From NCBI GenBank assembly GCA_905221605.1, contig CAJNDS010000868.1:719107-781106 (forward strand): a stretch of 62,000 nucleotides of DNA. The letters are read 5' to 3'. The notes under the pieces are model-generated. The model saw nothing but the letters and a program-made list of their open reading frames with translations, had not been told where the DNA came from and did not search any database. A program made the translations under genes and the position numbers. This document shows positions 1 to 11,964 of this stretch, one piece after another. Origin of the DNA: Symbiodinium natans (lineage: Eukaryota; Sar; Dinophyceae; Suessiales; Symbiodiniaceae). The stretch's first letter is position 1, and each line of letters begins with the position of its first letter.

Positions 1-33
1 TTGCGCAAAAACGCCCGATCTATTTGTGGGCTT

Positions 34-122
34 CCGAAATGAAGGACCCTAATATACCCCCCCCCCCCCGTCCCCCGTTCCCTCATGATAAGGACCCCAA
101 TAAGGTACCCCTATTTTCGGAA
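34..122 (+). mobile_element. Dispersed family A, copy 1
   Basis: Begins CCGAAATGAAGG and ends GGTACCCCTATTTTCGG. Ends are inverted (CCGAAA…TTTCGG). It shares AAGGACCCCAATAAGGTACC with copies near 20204, 22570 and, inverted, 33538. A C run and G-rich piece vary in the middle. Confidence 0.65.
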
Positions 123-498
123 ACCCTCAACCCTTAAACCCTAAACCCCAGTCAAACCCCCCCCCCCCCCCCGCCTTTTTGATTTTTGGGCTCCTAGACG
201 CATGCATGTTGGGTGTGCCGGGGCCTCAAGAAGCCTTTGCCGCCCTAAGCCCTAAACTGCTTTAGGGCTTAGGGTTTGGGGTTTGGGGTTTGTGGTTTTA
301 GGATAGGGTGTTCCTGCAACTACGAGAGGCCCGAAGTAAACCCCTTCGCCATTGCGTCGTGGTAAAACCCTGAAGGCCCGTAAACCCCCAAATCCCTGAA
401 ACCCCAAACCCTGAAACTCTAAATTCCCTGCCCCCTCAACCCCTGAAGCCCCCTCGAAAAAACCCAGCCCCAAGCCCGAAACCCTAAACCTTAAACAG

Positions 499-710
499 AC
501 CCCAAATTCGGCCCCCTGAGCCCAAAGCCCTGGCCAAGGAGCTGTCTCAGCTCCTTGCCACATGGGTTGCTAAGCTTGTGGCATCACCGGAGGCCAAAGA
601 GCTAGAGGCCGAACTGATGCACGTGCATACACAAAATCAATTACAAAGAAATATGAATCAATATATATATATATAAATATACACACACCTTTATGTTTAT
701 GTTTGTATCC

Positions 711-742
<32 letters not shown>

Positions 743-3700
743 GTATATATATATATATAGATGTATATATATATATAGATGTATATATATGTATATATAG
801 ATGGGGGCTTGTGGGTTTAGGGTTTAGGGTTTAGGGTCTAGGGTCTAGGGTCTACGGTTTAGGGTTTAGAGTTTGAGGCTCGGGGGCGTGCAGTCTACCC
901 CAGAAAGTTGGAGCATGGTTTAAGGATGACTCGAGCCGGGATTCCCTTCAGTTCACCTTTTGGGGTATGGGGATAAGGATTTTTCTAACTCTTTCGAGTT
1001 TAACGTATTGGGGTTTAGGGCTGAGGGTTGGATGTAGATGCAAGGCTCAGAGCTTTGGGTTCCGTTGGGGGCTTCAGTGTGCGGAGTTTTCTTTTTGTTG
1101 AGGGGCGGCGGAGGATATCCAGAGGGCTACAGGATGCATCAGTCAAAGCGCAGAGGTGGGCAGTCAACCTTATCAAAGGCGCCCCTGAGCGCTTCCTGTC
1201 AAGAAAGCAACCTCTACAGCTTCCGCAAGCTGCATCTAAACCCCCAAGCGCTTGTTCTGTCGGAGCTGTCATGACGTCACGTCCCTTGACTCCCACATAA
1301 GAACCCCAGAGCGCAGTATGGTCCTTACCCTCTTATTAAAAGGGGGTTGTATAGGGTATATAAGGGGTAAAGCGGGGTCCCTCTTTAAGGGCCCATACCA
1401 AGCAAGGGACCATGCAACTACCCCAAGAAAGCAAGGCTAGCCCGGCGTGCACCTTGGACAGCCCTAAACCCTAAACCCTGGACCCTGAACCCTGAACCCT
1501 AAACCCTAAACCCTAAACCCTAAACCCTAAACCCTAAACCCCCACCCCCTCCCCCCCAACCCGAAAACCCCAAAACCCTCCCTAGTACAACCCTAAACAT
1601 CCTCAAGCCCTAAACCCTATGAACCCTAGAAACCCTATAACCCCCAAAGAAAAACTCCATGTAGGCCCCCCCCCCCCCCCCCCTTTTTGCCTGCAGGGCC
1701 CGCCCCTGGCGCCGAAAGGCGAAGCTGTAGAGGCAGCCGTTTTTTTTTGGTTAAGGAAGTTGAGGAAGCTTGGGGTCTTTGGGAGCTTAGGGGTTTATGT
1801 AGGGGTCTTTGGAGCTCGGGGGGTGAGGGGTTTACCGGTTTACGGGTTTACGGGTTTTTGGTTCAGGGTTCAGCTCTAGCAGGTGCTGCGCTATTTTAAG
1901 GAGTCCTGAGAGGGCTTAGTGAGTTAGTGTGGTTCTTCTGGTTCTCAGCGCTTTAAGGGGCTCAGCTCTTTTTTTCTTTTGTCAGGGCTTTGGGATGTGC
2001 AGCCAGGGGCTGAGGGATGTTCAAGGATCTTTTTAAATAAGCCCTCAAGCCCTTCAACCCTCAAACCCTCAAACCCTCAAACCCTCAAACCCTCAAACCC
2101 TCAAACCCTCAAACCCTCAAACCCTCAAACCCCTGAACCCTTAAACTTAAACCCTTAAGCCCTTATAAGCCCTTAGCCTCCTGAAACCCTAAACCCTAAA
2201 CTGCGACTTCAGCCCCTCCAAAACCTCGAGCGCCCGACCCGACACTCCCCAAACTACACGAGGGCATCGACGCCGTGGCCGGCGCCTTGGAATCGGCGCC
2301 TTGCCTGCAAACTTAGGGTTTGGGGTTTAGAGGGCTTAGGGGTTTAGGGTTGAGGGTTTAGGGTTTGGGGTTTATAAGGGCTTAGGGTTTAGGGCCTAAG
2401 TTTAGGGTTGAGGGTTTAGGGTTGAGGGTTTAGCGTTGAGGGTTTAGGGTTGAGGGTTGAGGGTTGAGGGTTTGGGGCCCGAGTTGGGGGGGGAGGGGGG
2501 AGAAATGGGGGTAGGGGATGCTTGAAGCTTAGTAGCGCAGTGGCACACGTTTCCCTTGTTTTTGGTTTAAGTTGCCGTATACAGTAAGCAACCCAGAATA
2601 GGGTACCCTCACCATAACATGGTTCCTGGGCTACCAAGTCTGCTTGCTTTCGTTTCAAGCATCGAATGGTTGCGGCCGGACGGTGGGAGGGGCGTGCTTC
2701 CGGCCATGTTCCTGCCTGGACAGAGGCAATGAAACCCTAAACCCTCTAACCCTCTAACCCTCTAACCCTCTCACCCTATAACCCTAAACCCTAAACCCTA
2801 AACCCTAAACCCTAACCCTAAACCTAAAACGTTGAGGAACCTGGCCTCCCGCCGCATCTCATTCTTTGATAGGAGCTGTCTAAGGATTGTCGAGCCTGAG
2901 GCTGATTCTGAATTCTCAACCCACCCGCTCTCCCTCTCTCGGGTTTTAGGGTTTAGGGTTTAGGGCCTGCCCAACGCCTATAGTCTAAAGGCCCTAAATA
3001 CCCCTGAACAATGTCGAGTCCGATGGCCCTAGATGCAGAGGCCATGAAGGTCCGATATAGGTTATACGACATTGGTGTTTTGAGCCGTTCGTCGTCGTTC
3101 CTCCCGGATTTTGCTGCAGGGTTGGTAGCTCCTGAGTTGACCCTTCTACGACTTGCAGCCTTGTGAAGCCTATTGGGTGGGGTTGAGGGTTTAGGGCTTT
3201 GGGGGGGGGGGGGGGGGGGCTGAGGATTTAGGGTAGTTTAGGGCTTAGGGGGCCTGATCTTGTGGACTTATTGCCTTCTAACGCTGACCACATCGAGCAG
3301 GGGGGGGCCTTTCCTGGTGCTGCTCCAACTTGCAGAATCTTCTCTCCGACAGCAAATGACCATGGTGATAGCTCAACCCTAAGCCCCAAACCCTACACCT
3401 TCAACCTTTCTACTTTGTGCCTGCTTCTGCTTCTGCTGCATGCAACGACGCAGGTGCACCGCACCATCCACAGGTGTCGAACTCTAGGACCTCGTGGGAA
3501 GTGATTCGTCTAAAGTCTGTAGGGTTCTTGGGTTCTAGGGTGTTGGGTATATGGATAGCACAGCAGAGTTTAGGGATACGAGAGAATGGAATGTCATGAG
3601 GCGCAAGGTTGTTGGAGCGGATGCGAGGCTCCCAGTAGTGCTTGAGTTGCTGCTCCTCGAAAAGCCCAAGCAACATTCCGAATGAATGGTATGAAAGCCA

Positions 3701-6700
3701 CGCAGTGCAGTAGCAGTTGGAACTAGCCAGAAGCCCCTTTCGCCAGAGCATCAATGTTCCAGCCGCACAACCGGGTCGTGCCCAAACCCTAAACTCTAGA
3801 CCCTAAACCCTAAACCCTTGGAAGAAATTCCGAAGCTCTGCAGGAATAGTCTCTGCAGAAGAGTTGGCGGCCCTCTGCCGACCTTCCCTGCACCTTGACA
3901 GAAGTCAGGCCCTAAACCCTAAACCCTAAACCCTAAATCGTAGGGTTTAGGCTTATGGCAGCCTTGGAAGAGTCCTTGCCTCGAAAAGTTACACAGTAGA
4001 TCTCCCAAGCGGGCCTTTTGGTCCCTTTTCGGGGTCGTATAGGGTTTAGGGTTTTAGGGTTCAGGGTCCCGAAACCCCTAAAGTCCTGAAACCCCAACCC
4101 GCCAACCCTAAAGTCCCTAAAGTTCCTAAAGTCGCCCTAAAGTCACTAAACCCTAAACCACTAAAGTCCCTAAACCCCTAAAGTCCCTAAACCCGAAACC
4201 CCTAAAGTCCCTAAACCCTAAGCCCCTAAAGGCCCCAAAGGTCCCAACACCCCGAAAGTCCCTAAACCCTAAAGTCCCCGAAAGTCCCTAAAGTGCCTAA
4301 ACCCCCAATAAAATTCCCTAAAGTACCCATAAAGTCTAAAGAGCCGAAACCCCTAAAGTCCCTAAACCCTAAACCCTAAACCGTCTAAAGAGCCGAACCC
4401 CGGACATGCGCCAGGTGTGTCCGGGTGGAGGTGGCCTTCTCCCCTCTCTCCGATCTGGAGGCCTAAGACTTCTTGTGTATTCGGGTTTAGGGTTTAGGGT
4501 TTAGGGTTTGGGGTTTGGGGTTTGGGGTTTGGGGTTTGGGGTAATATGATGCGCATCAACCGCTGAAGATCCGCAACTAAACCCTAATCAAATAGGACAC
4601 TATAGAGTTTAGGGTTTAGGGTTTGGAGTACGATGCTTGATGCCCTCATTCCGTACTCTGGCGTGAGCAAGCTAGGTTGCTGCGATTTCGCCCCTGCGCG
4701 ATGCTGCCAGCATCGTGGGCTCCGTGGGTTTAGGGTTTTATGGTTTAGGGCCAGTTTAGGGTTTAGGGTTTAGGGTTTAGGGTTTAGGGTTTAGGGTTTA
4801 GGATTTAGGGTTAGGGTTCCGTCGAACATGAAGAGGCGACTGAACTGACCTCACCCCCTCAACCCTAAGCTAAACCCTAAACCATCCGTGAACCCTACAG
4901 GCCCGTAATATCATCACTACTGTGCTAACTCGGTGGGCCCTTGGAACATTGAATGTTTTCCCTTTTTGGGTTTAAGAGGATCATCTTCAGGTATGCATTT
5001 TCAGAGGGCTGTTGAGGGCCACCCTAGCTAACCTCCGACAAAGTTCCGGCTTCCGAACTTAGGTATCTAGGAACTTTATAAGACTTTATAAGACTTTAGA
5101 AGGTAGATATACAGGGGAATCAGATGAAGGGTCCCTTCCAGGGGTCCCTCCTTATACCCCCAGACCCTAAATCCTAAACCCGAAACCCTAAACCCTTAGT
5201 TCCGGATTTTTGAAAGCGCCAGGTTCAGCTCACCGACACGGGGCTCCTCTCCCTTGTGGACCTCCCCAGCCCTGACACCGAGACACTTTGGGAGACCCAG
5301 GACCGAGGGCGGATTGTGGGGTTTTGAGGGAGGTTATATAGAGGTGTAAAGAACGGAGGGGATTGTAGGAGTTATAGGGTTTATAGGGGGTTGTAGGGTT
5401 TACAGGGGTTTTAGGGTTTAGAGGGTTTTGTTTAAGGATATTTAGGGCTTAGATGGTTTATAAGAGGGTAGACCGTCTCTTGCACAAGGCGGCAGGGCTC
5501 CCAATTAGCTCGGATCACCCGTGACTTACGACGCCACATTAGTGTCGATTTCGAACTGCTTCCAGGTAGTCTTCAAGCATTACGAAATTATCTTTTGCTC
5601 TTCGATGTTATCAGCTGCTACGACACACTAAACTTCTTTAAGCTCCTTTGCGTCCACTAGGAATTGTTTCTGTCACCACCAATAGGGCTGCTGACAGGCA
5701 GTCTGAATCTTGGACCTGCCTTCCGGAGTTTGGAGCCGCTTTGAGGGCAAAGTGTCTGCAACGGTCCCCCCTCCCCCTCCCCCCCCCCCACAACAGAAGC
5801 AACACCAAAATGGTCTTTACATGAAAGCATAACCCCCTCCTCTATAACCCTAAATACCCTAAACCCGAGGACGCGCAGGCGCTGTGCCGCGCTGCCTTGC
5901 GTGAGGCGGACGGCGCGTTGGCCGAGGGCTCAGGATGGCGCGCGGTTGCCCTCGTATCATGTGTTGTTCCGTGTTGCCTTGCAGGGTTTCTTCTAAATTT
6001 GGATTCTCGGTTTGGATCTTGGTAATTCCGTTGATAGGCTTTCTTTAAAAGCACCTAGTACTTACGAAGTATGCGCAGCACATTCAGCAGGAGCCACGGG
6101 CCTCAATGCACATGGTTCCACAGTTCCACATTTGCATCCTGACGGAGGTGGTCATCGACGCCTCGAAGCATGAAGTCCCGCCGCAGGCTCAGTAACGACG
6201 CCGTAGGTATTCGTAATCGTAGAATTGGTACTTCCAATGTCTAGGTTTCTATACGCCTACTAGACACACGTACGTGCTTCGCACGCGCTAAGCGTCGGCC
6301 GGGGAGGACTGCAGCGTGCCGTAGGATGATCTATTTATATGTGCATGTACTATGCACATTCTATGTGTGTGTATGGATTTATGTATGTTATGTATACATA
6401 TATGGAACAACAGAAAAATTTCGAATCTGGTGCACGGCTGGAGGCTCAAGACATCCTTGCCGCATCTTCGAGCATGAATGGTTGGCTTTCTAGTGGTCTC
6501 TCCATGTCGCATGAGCTCTCAAGCTCCAAGTAGTAATAGCATTCAATTGCAGAATGGGGCAGATGGTGCAGCCCACAACCCTTGCGAGCTCGCCTTGTCT
6601 GAGCTCTGAAAGCCTCAAAGCTCTCAGCAAGCTCCTTACATCAAAGAGCCCGAGGCAGTGGATGGGCAACTTGCTGAGAGAAGCGTTTGATCAGGACATG

Positions 6701-6976
6701 CTTCGAATTGAGCCTTCGAGAATACGGTTCCGGTTTGTCGTCATAGGGGTTCGGCCCTCTCAGAAGTGATGTGCCACGAACTGCTGGTGCTGGTGCTGGT
6801 GCTGGTGCCGCTGCTGCTGCTGCTGCTGCTGCCGCTGCCGCTGCCGCTGCCGCTGCCGCTGCTGCTGCTGCTGCTGCTGCTGCTGCCGGCTGCCTGCTGC
6901 CTGCTGCCTTCTGCCTTCTGCCTTCTGCCTTCTGCCTTCTGCCTTCTGCCTTCTGGCTTGTGCCTTCTGGCTTCTG

Positions 6977-7030
<54 letters not shown>

Positions 7031-7833
7031 TTCTGCTTCTGCCTTCTGCTTCTGCTTCTGCTTCTGCTTCTGCTTCTGAGGAGGAGGAGGAGGAGGAGCA
7101 ATAGAAAACGAGAAGGAGCAGGAAAAACATGATGATGCTGTGTGGATGATGAGAATGACGAGGAGGATATTGATGACTATTGCAATACAAAATATATACA
7201 CATATACATACACATACACATACACATCCACATACACATACATATACATATACATACACATACACGTACACATGCATATGCATATACATACACATACACA
7301 TACACATGTACATTTTGTACGTATGACATAAGGCAGGCAGCTTTGCATCTTCTAGTTGTGTTCCCAGCAGACAGCTGCAGGAAGCTGGGGGACTTCGCCG
7401 TGATGATGCTTGGATTATTGCCAACCGCATCGATCAGCTCCCTGAGTTCTTTTGCAAGGAGCAAGCTCTTTTGTTGTTCTTGATGCGTTTCGTAAAGGAT
7501 TTTGCACCAGCATCAAGAGGTGTCAAGCAAGGGCCGACCACCTTGACGGATATGTGGAACCGCTTCACTCCCTGTCCAGTACACTCGCGGAAAGACACCA
7601 GGTTTCGAGCTTTGGCACGCGAAAGAGCGCAAAGCCTGCACGCGGGGCAGCCTTACCACGGGCTCCTGCAGTTCTGCAACTGCAGTGCTCCCAGCCCAAG
7701 GCATTCTCCCCTGCTTCTGCAGGACGGGCCCAAGGAAGTCTGCAAGAAAGTGTCTCAGCGGCAAGCTCGCAACTACAAGGATGTGATTGTCGCAGAGGAC
7801 CGGAACGTACCGAGACCGAGATCCGAGGTCTAG
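499..7833 (+). CDS. Multi-exon gene of unknown function, 5' end outside window
   Basis: I do not recognise the product. Exons read by eye: 499-622 (…[16 protein letters not shown]…, donor GTGCAT), 1133-1197 ([20 protein letters not shown]), about 2213-2310 ([18 protein letters not shown]), about 2832-2910 ([14 protein letters not shown]), 3844-3903 ([18 protein letters not shown]), 3962-3987 (ALEESLPRK), 5223-5315, 5879-5953, 6070-6192, about 6632-6733 and the final exon 7381-7833. Most start after AG and stop at GT. The peptides are helical and charged, unlike the low-complexity frames around them. Introns hold TTTAGGG arrays. That all exons belong to one gene is inferred from same-strand order and from the lack of any other convincing stop before 7833. 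Some small exons were probably missed. Confidence 0.45.
1316..1418. mobile_element. Dispersed family E, copy 1
   Basis: GTATGGTCCTTACCC at the left, GGGTATATAAGGGGTAAAGC inside, GGGCCCATACC and GGGACCATGCAACTACC at the right. It matches the order of words in 34674-34817. Confidence 0.6.
2038..2130. repeat. CCCTCAAA octamer array
   Basis: About ten tandem CCCTCAAA units, another homogeneous variant of the telomere-type repeat. Confidence 0.9.
2550..2643. mobile_element. Dispersed family B, copy 1
   Basis: Shares TTTGGTTTAAG, GTAAGCAACC, AGGGTACCCT and ATAACATGGTTCCTGGGCT then CCAAGT with the copy at 23332-23438. Non-coding, about 95 bp. Confidence 0.6.
4954..5031. mobile_element. Dispersed family C, copy 1
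   Basis: TTTTCCCTTTTTGGGTTTAA, GAGGATC, TTTTCAGAGGG, GAGGGCCACCCTAG. The same word order is found at 12064, 21601 and 32279. Confidence 0.6.
5223..5315 (+). CDS. Internal exon, 31 codons, unknown gene
   Basis: AG at 5221-5222 is followed by an open frame [20 protein letters not shown]…, which stays open for 31 codons to a GT donor (gtgggg) at 5316. The codons are balanced and GC-rich, and the flanks are CCCTAAA or TTTAGGG-derived. The start after AG|G is typical of dinoflagellate acceptors. No domain is recognised. Confidence 0.6.
5879..5953 (+). CDS. Internal exon, 25 codons, unknown gene
   Basis: CAG|G acceptor at 5876-5878 and GTATCA donor at 5954. The peptide [20 protein letters not shown]… is alanine- and glutamate-rich and probably helical. 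The reverse strand is also open here, but that frame runs through the flanking repeat remnants and has poor composition, so the + frame is preferred. Confidence 0.55.
6070..6195 (+). CDS. Exon coding a histidine-rich segment
   Basis: The open frame [20 protein letters not shown]… continues as [15 protein letters not shown] to a TAA at 6193-6195. A GT donor (gtaacg) starts two bases earlier at 6192, so this may be an internal rather than a final exon. The acceptor is AAG at 6067-6069. The mix of aliphatic and charged residues looks coding. No family is recognised. Confidence 0.5.
   Translation, partial: YAQHIQQEPRASMHMVPQFHICILTEVVIDASKHEVPPQAQ
6783..7090. repeat. Compound CTG / CTTCTGC / GAG microsatellite
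   Basis: Successive blocks are (CTG)n mixed with CCG (6783-6893), a seven-base CTTCTGC-type run (6895-6975), pure (CTG) of about 18 units (6977-7030), TTCTGC units, and (GAG)n at 7079-7099. Long frames read through it on both strands (polyLeu, polyCys, polyAla, polyGln, polySer). Because all frames are open, none of them supports a gene. Confidence 0.9.
7192..7315. repeat. ATACAC-rich microsatellite
   Basis: Degenerate (TACACA)n and (TATACA)n sequence, just upstream of the final exon of the first gene. It is probably intronic. Confidence 0.85.
7381..7833 (+). CDS. 150-codon terminal exon of the first gene
   Basis: After CAG at 7378-7380 the frame [20 protein letters not shown] stays open for 150 codons and stops at TAG 7831-7833. 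It includes [18 protein letters not shown] and, near the end, [20 protein letters not shown]. The length and amino-acid mix make it one of the best coding calls in the window. The same frame is open upstream to about 7324, so the acceptor could lie slightly earlier. The other long frames over this stretch, on both strands, have inferior composition. Function unknown; the N-terminal half looks helical and the tail is basic. An AT-rich probable 3' UTR follows. Confidence 0.6.
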   Translation, partial: EAGGLRRDDAWIIANRIDQLPEFFCKEQALLLFLMRFVKDFAPASRGVKQGPTTLTDMWNRFTPCPVHSRKDTRFRALARERAQSLHAGQPYHGLLQFCNCSAPSPRHSPLLLQDGPKEVCKKVSQRQARNYKDVIVAEDRNVPRPRSEV

Positions 7834-8736
7834 TGCATGTTTTCTTGAACAACTACCCGCCGATTGTGGTTTATAAAGTAGAGGCCGTGCCGTGAACAGG
7901 ACCATGTGATTCCGATCTCGGCGCGGTTGTCGCTGCTTGCGATGTACGGCCGCGAGAAGGCCCTACCACGTTCCCAACCTGACAGATGACACTTTGTAAT
8001 AATATATCATTGTCGATTCTAATATGCAATTAAATGTAATAGTCTGCAACCAAACGTTATTTTATCATATGTAAGATTATGTCATAGCCTGTTTGGGTCT
8101 TATAGGGAATGAGCCCAAAACCGAAGCCCCGTAGTTCCTTGTTTTGGCAGTGGCTGTGCCTTTGCCTTTGCTCTGGGAGTTCGGCTAGTTCTTCAAAGTT
8201 AGCGTCGCCAGTCTTGGTTTTTCTGCGCAAGAGTTGGCCTCCTCTACCCTCCTTGCCCTCCATTCCCCCTTACCCTCCCTCCACCCCTCCCACCCACCTG
8301 CCTGACTTCCGCTCATGACGTGTCCCCGTCTTGCGCCCCAAACCCTAAACCTTGGGATGTTCCCCCTTATACTAGCAGTCCGTAATGGGGCTTATAATAG
8401 GGGATATTAGAATCCCTATTAAGGACTGATAGTATAAGGGGGAACATCCCAACCTAAACCCCAAACCCCCCACGTTCCCTTGAAGAGCCTCCCTAAACCC
8501 TAAACCCGAAATTTAGGAGCCTCCGGCTCAGGCCGCCGACCCAAGAGGCCCGAAACCTCTCAACCCTCAAACCCCTAACCCTAAACCCCACACCCTATAC
8601 CCAGAACCCTACTCCCTCAAGAACCCTCACTCCAGGTGTCTGGGTCGAATGCTCTTCTCTTTAGGGTAGCTTAGGGCTTTGGGTTCGACCTTTGGGGCAG
8701 GTTTGGTTGGGCTGTAGGGTATTGGTGTGGGGGTGT

Positions 8737-8782
<46 letters not shown>

Positions 8783-9018
8783 GGGGAGTGGGGGGCGTGA
8801 GTGGGCGGGAGGGTAGGTAGGAGGGGCTGTGGGGGGGCTGGGAGTGTTGGCCGCCCCCCGTTTTAAGGTTTTTGGGGGTGTAAGGGAGGGGAGGGGGAGG
8901 GTTCCCTCCCCCAAAACCATCCAACACACCGCCAGGGTTGGCGGACCCTAAACCCTAAACCCTAAATCCTACACCCTAAACCCAAAACCCTAAACCCTAA
9001 ACCCTAAACCCGCCGCAG
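7834..9018. other. Spacer between first and second gene
   Basis: It holds an AT-rich stretch after the stop codon (7980-8100), a small open frame on each strand at 8057-8318 with no convincing composition, the 101-bp MITE at 8352-8452, CCCTAAA remnants, and a 40-plus-base G run at 8739-8781. No TATA-like or polyadenylation signal is identifiable, as expected if the organism is a dinoflagellate. Confidence 0.5.
8352..8452. mobile_element. 101-bp palindromic MITE-like element
   Basis: The left end TTGGGATGTTCCCCCTTATA… (8352-8374) has a perfect 23-bp inverted copy at 8430-8452. The arms extend to 30 bp with a single mismatch (8352-8381 against 8423-8452), and the centre is also partly self-complementary. 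It carries no coding capacity. The flanks are CCCTAAA remnants, so a target-site duplication cannot be told apart. A second copy with the centre and right arm only lies at 22441-22517. Confidence 0.8.
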
Positions 9019-11926
9019 GTCCGTGAGCCGCTCTCGGCACAGCTTGTAGCCCGCTTTGACCGGCAGCCGTGGCCCGGAAACCCAAGGGGCTTGTGGCGTG
9101 GATTTTGGGCGTAGGGTTTAGGGTTTAGGGTTTAGGGTTTAGGGTTTCAGGTTTCGGGTTTAGGGTTTGGGGATTTTGGGCCCAAGATCGTCTGGAGTTA
9201 CTGAATCTTTAGGGGTCACTCTATCATCTGGGCTTCAATCGGCATGGGAGGGGGGGCCCTCGATAACAAACCATGATCAGGTGAACTGACCGCGTAAGTG
9301 GGACCCTTTCTACCTACAGCTTTGTGGGCTATACCTGCTACTTAAGGGGTATAGGTACTGCGAAGCTGTAGGTAAATAGACCCCCAGGTAAACCCTAAAG
9401 GATCGAATGTGAAGCTACGAGGCCGCGAGGCCTTGCGAAGACGGAAGACGAGCTAGGTGAACGTGGTAGCCGAGTGGTACCCTTTCCCCTCCCTTATACA
9501 GTAACTACCCGTAGCCCAAAAAAGGGGGTGAAACGTTTCCCACAGCTTGCGACTCTTTGCAGTCGGTCCAAGGGCGCATGCTGCTAGTTTAGCCGCCTTG
9601 ATGCTGAGGATTAGCACTGAGCAGTCCTGCGAGTTATGTAATAGTGCCCATAGTTATGTACAACAGTACATGACATGTGAATGCTCTTATCAATAATCAT
9701 ATTCACTGAGATTTTAATTTTTGAGGGCTCATTCTTGCTCTTGGGCCATACTCATGGCAGAGTGCTGAAATCAGAGAATATTAGAGAGCAAGCTGCGTGG
9801 CAAGACTGTGGCCCAGGTTTGCTCAGCTTTGTTCCTTGATCTTCGGCGTCCAATGGATGACCAAGGCGCCTGTGCAGGGACTGCGCTAGGGTGGGCCGTG
9901 AATGTACATTTGCTTGCGTCTGGATGGTTGTTGTAGAAGTCCGAGCAGTTTCTTCTGGGTATCAGAAAACAGCGGCTTCAAGGTTGAGTTCCAAGTGATG
10001 GAAGACTTCCCACGTCACACTTGCCTTAGCTCACATGGATTAATCTGGAAGCTGGCTTTTGAAAATTGCCATTTGAGGTAGGCTGCTTTTTTTCGGCCCC
10101 GGAGGGTTCTTTTGGGATGTCTTCCTGACGGCTCTTTCTGTGCTCCTGGTCGCCCCCTCCCGCGTCCTCCACATGCATATGAGGACAGGGCGCGAAAACT
10201 TTGAAATCCGAGGTCCCCACAAAAAACCGTCGCCAATCCTAGCCCTTTTGAAGGAAGAGGCCATAAGGGGATCGTTGTTTCCGATCATTGGCCGGCGACC
10301 AGCCTTTAGGCCCCAGCGTCACGGCCGCCATGAGCCATTCATTTCATCCTGCCGTTGCCGTGGTTTGCTGCACAGCCGAATGCTCTGAAGACGCAGCATG
10401 AAATTGTTACTGCTCCGCCGAGATGCATCTGCAAAAACCATAGAACACCATATGCTACTTCCAGAATCTTCCAGACAGCCGAGTATCAGATTTGACGAGG
10501 TGGTGAGCAGCATGAGCATCAGTTGGGCACTCTTCCGGGGCCCCTAGGCTCCAGACGCAGGTTCAGATGTGACGAGGCGGGAGGTGAGAATCATGAGCAT
10601 CCACTGGGGCTGAGGCGTACTTGAAAGCTCCTGGCGCGGACCGCAATGTTCGCCGGCACTGAGTTAAATGGCAATCTTCGAGCGGGGCTAAGCATGGCCT
10701 TCCCGCCCCAGCTCGGTGGAGCTGCATGCATGCACACGTCTTAGATCGTCTTAGAGAGGGTGTACCCAGATTGATAAGGTCTGCATCGTAAGGATTCACG
10801 CTTATGCATGAATGCGCGAGGGGCCTAGTCCTAGTGTCATCCTGGATCAGCACCGAATTCATTGGCTGTAATGTTCCCAGAGAATCGGTCCCGCTGATCC
10901 TATTCCGGAAAGGTCGCCGGTGGTTGAGAGACCGCTTGTTGTAGGAAGTGCCTTCTTGCAGGCCCAAGACATGGATCAGACGAAATGGAGCCGCCCTCGG
11001 ACTCCTCGAAGAATAGGGGGGGGGAAACGGGGGAATAGGAATGGGGGGGGGGGGGGGGTAGGGGGGTAGGTAGGGGAGGTAGGAGGGGTAGGGGGAGGGG
11101 GGTAGGGGGGGTTAGGGGAGGGGGGGTGGGGGAGGGGGTAGGGGGAAAGAGGGTGGAATAGGAGGGGGGGTTGTGGGGGGTGGGGGGGGGGGGGGGCAGA
11201 CCAAGGGAGGCGGTGATGCTTTCGGTGCGAGGCTTGAAGACCGTGCAAGCTGTATACTAATGTCTCGATATAGCTATGTGTATCTGTGCATGTATGTATG
11301 TATGTATGTATGTATGTATGTAGGTATGTATGTATGTACGTATGTACGTACGTATGTATGTATGTATGCATGTATAGTAGAGCAAACAATCGGTCTGGTG
11401 AATTAGCCTTGCATCTCTGAGTAGATGGATTCTCTCACCATGTGCCGCACTAGACTTGCAGGTTCACACAAGACTCGCAAGGCCCTCAAGCCAAAAACCC
11501 TGCACCCAAAAATTCTGATTCGGGATACCCAAAACCTTCCCCCCCCCCCCCAAAAAGAAAAGTCTCAGATCACTAATCCTTTAGCCCAAAGCCTCTGTCT
11601 GACCCTGAACCCCTAAACCCTAGAAACCCTACAAAACCTAGTTTCTAGAAACCCTTGACCCCCTACAAACCCTAAAAACCCTATATGCCCTGTAAACCCC
11701 ATGAACCCTTTAAAAAAGCCCTTAAGAACCCTAGAAAGCCTCCCTAAAAAAACCCTACCAAAACCCTGCCAACCCCATAAACCCTCACAAAAAGCCCTTC
11801 AACACCCTAAAAAAGCCTTTCAACAAACCCTGCCAAAACCCTGTAAGCCTAAAAGGCGCCAGTCCATGCGCGAGCTGCAGCTGATGGGCCAGGCCTCGGC
11901 CCTTCGCTTCCCCCCTCCGCCCCCCC

Positions 11927-11964
<38 letters not shown>

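Noticed and set aside
1441-1560. Chromosome end
   Set aside because: CCCTAAA and TTTAGGG arrays occur in both orientations throughout the window with genes between them, so this is not a telomere.
6641-7430. Long minus-strand frames of 113-235 codons
   Set aside because: They run through CTG and TACACA microsatellites; polyAla, polyGln and polySer in several frames show repeat, not selection.
8627-8929. Proline-rich minus-strand frames
   Set aside because: Entirely due to a long G run on the + strand flanked by G-rich sequence.
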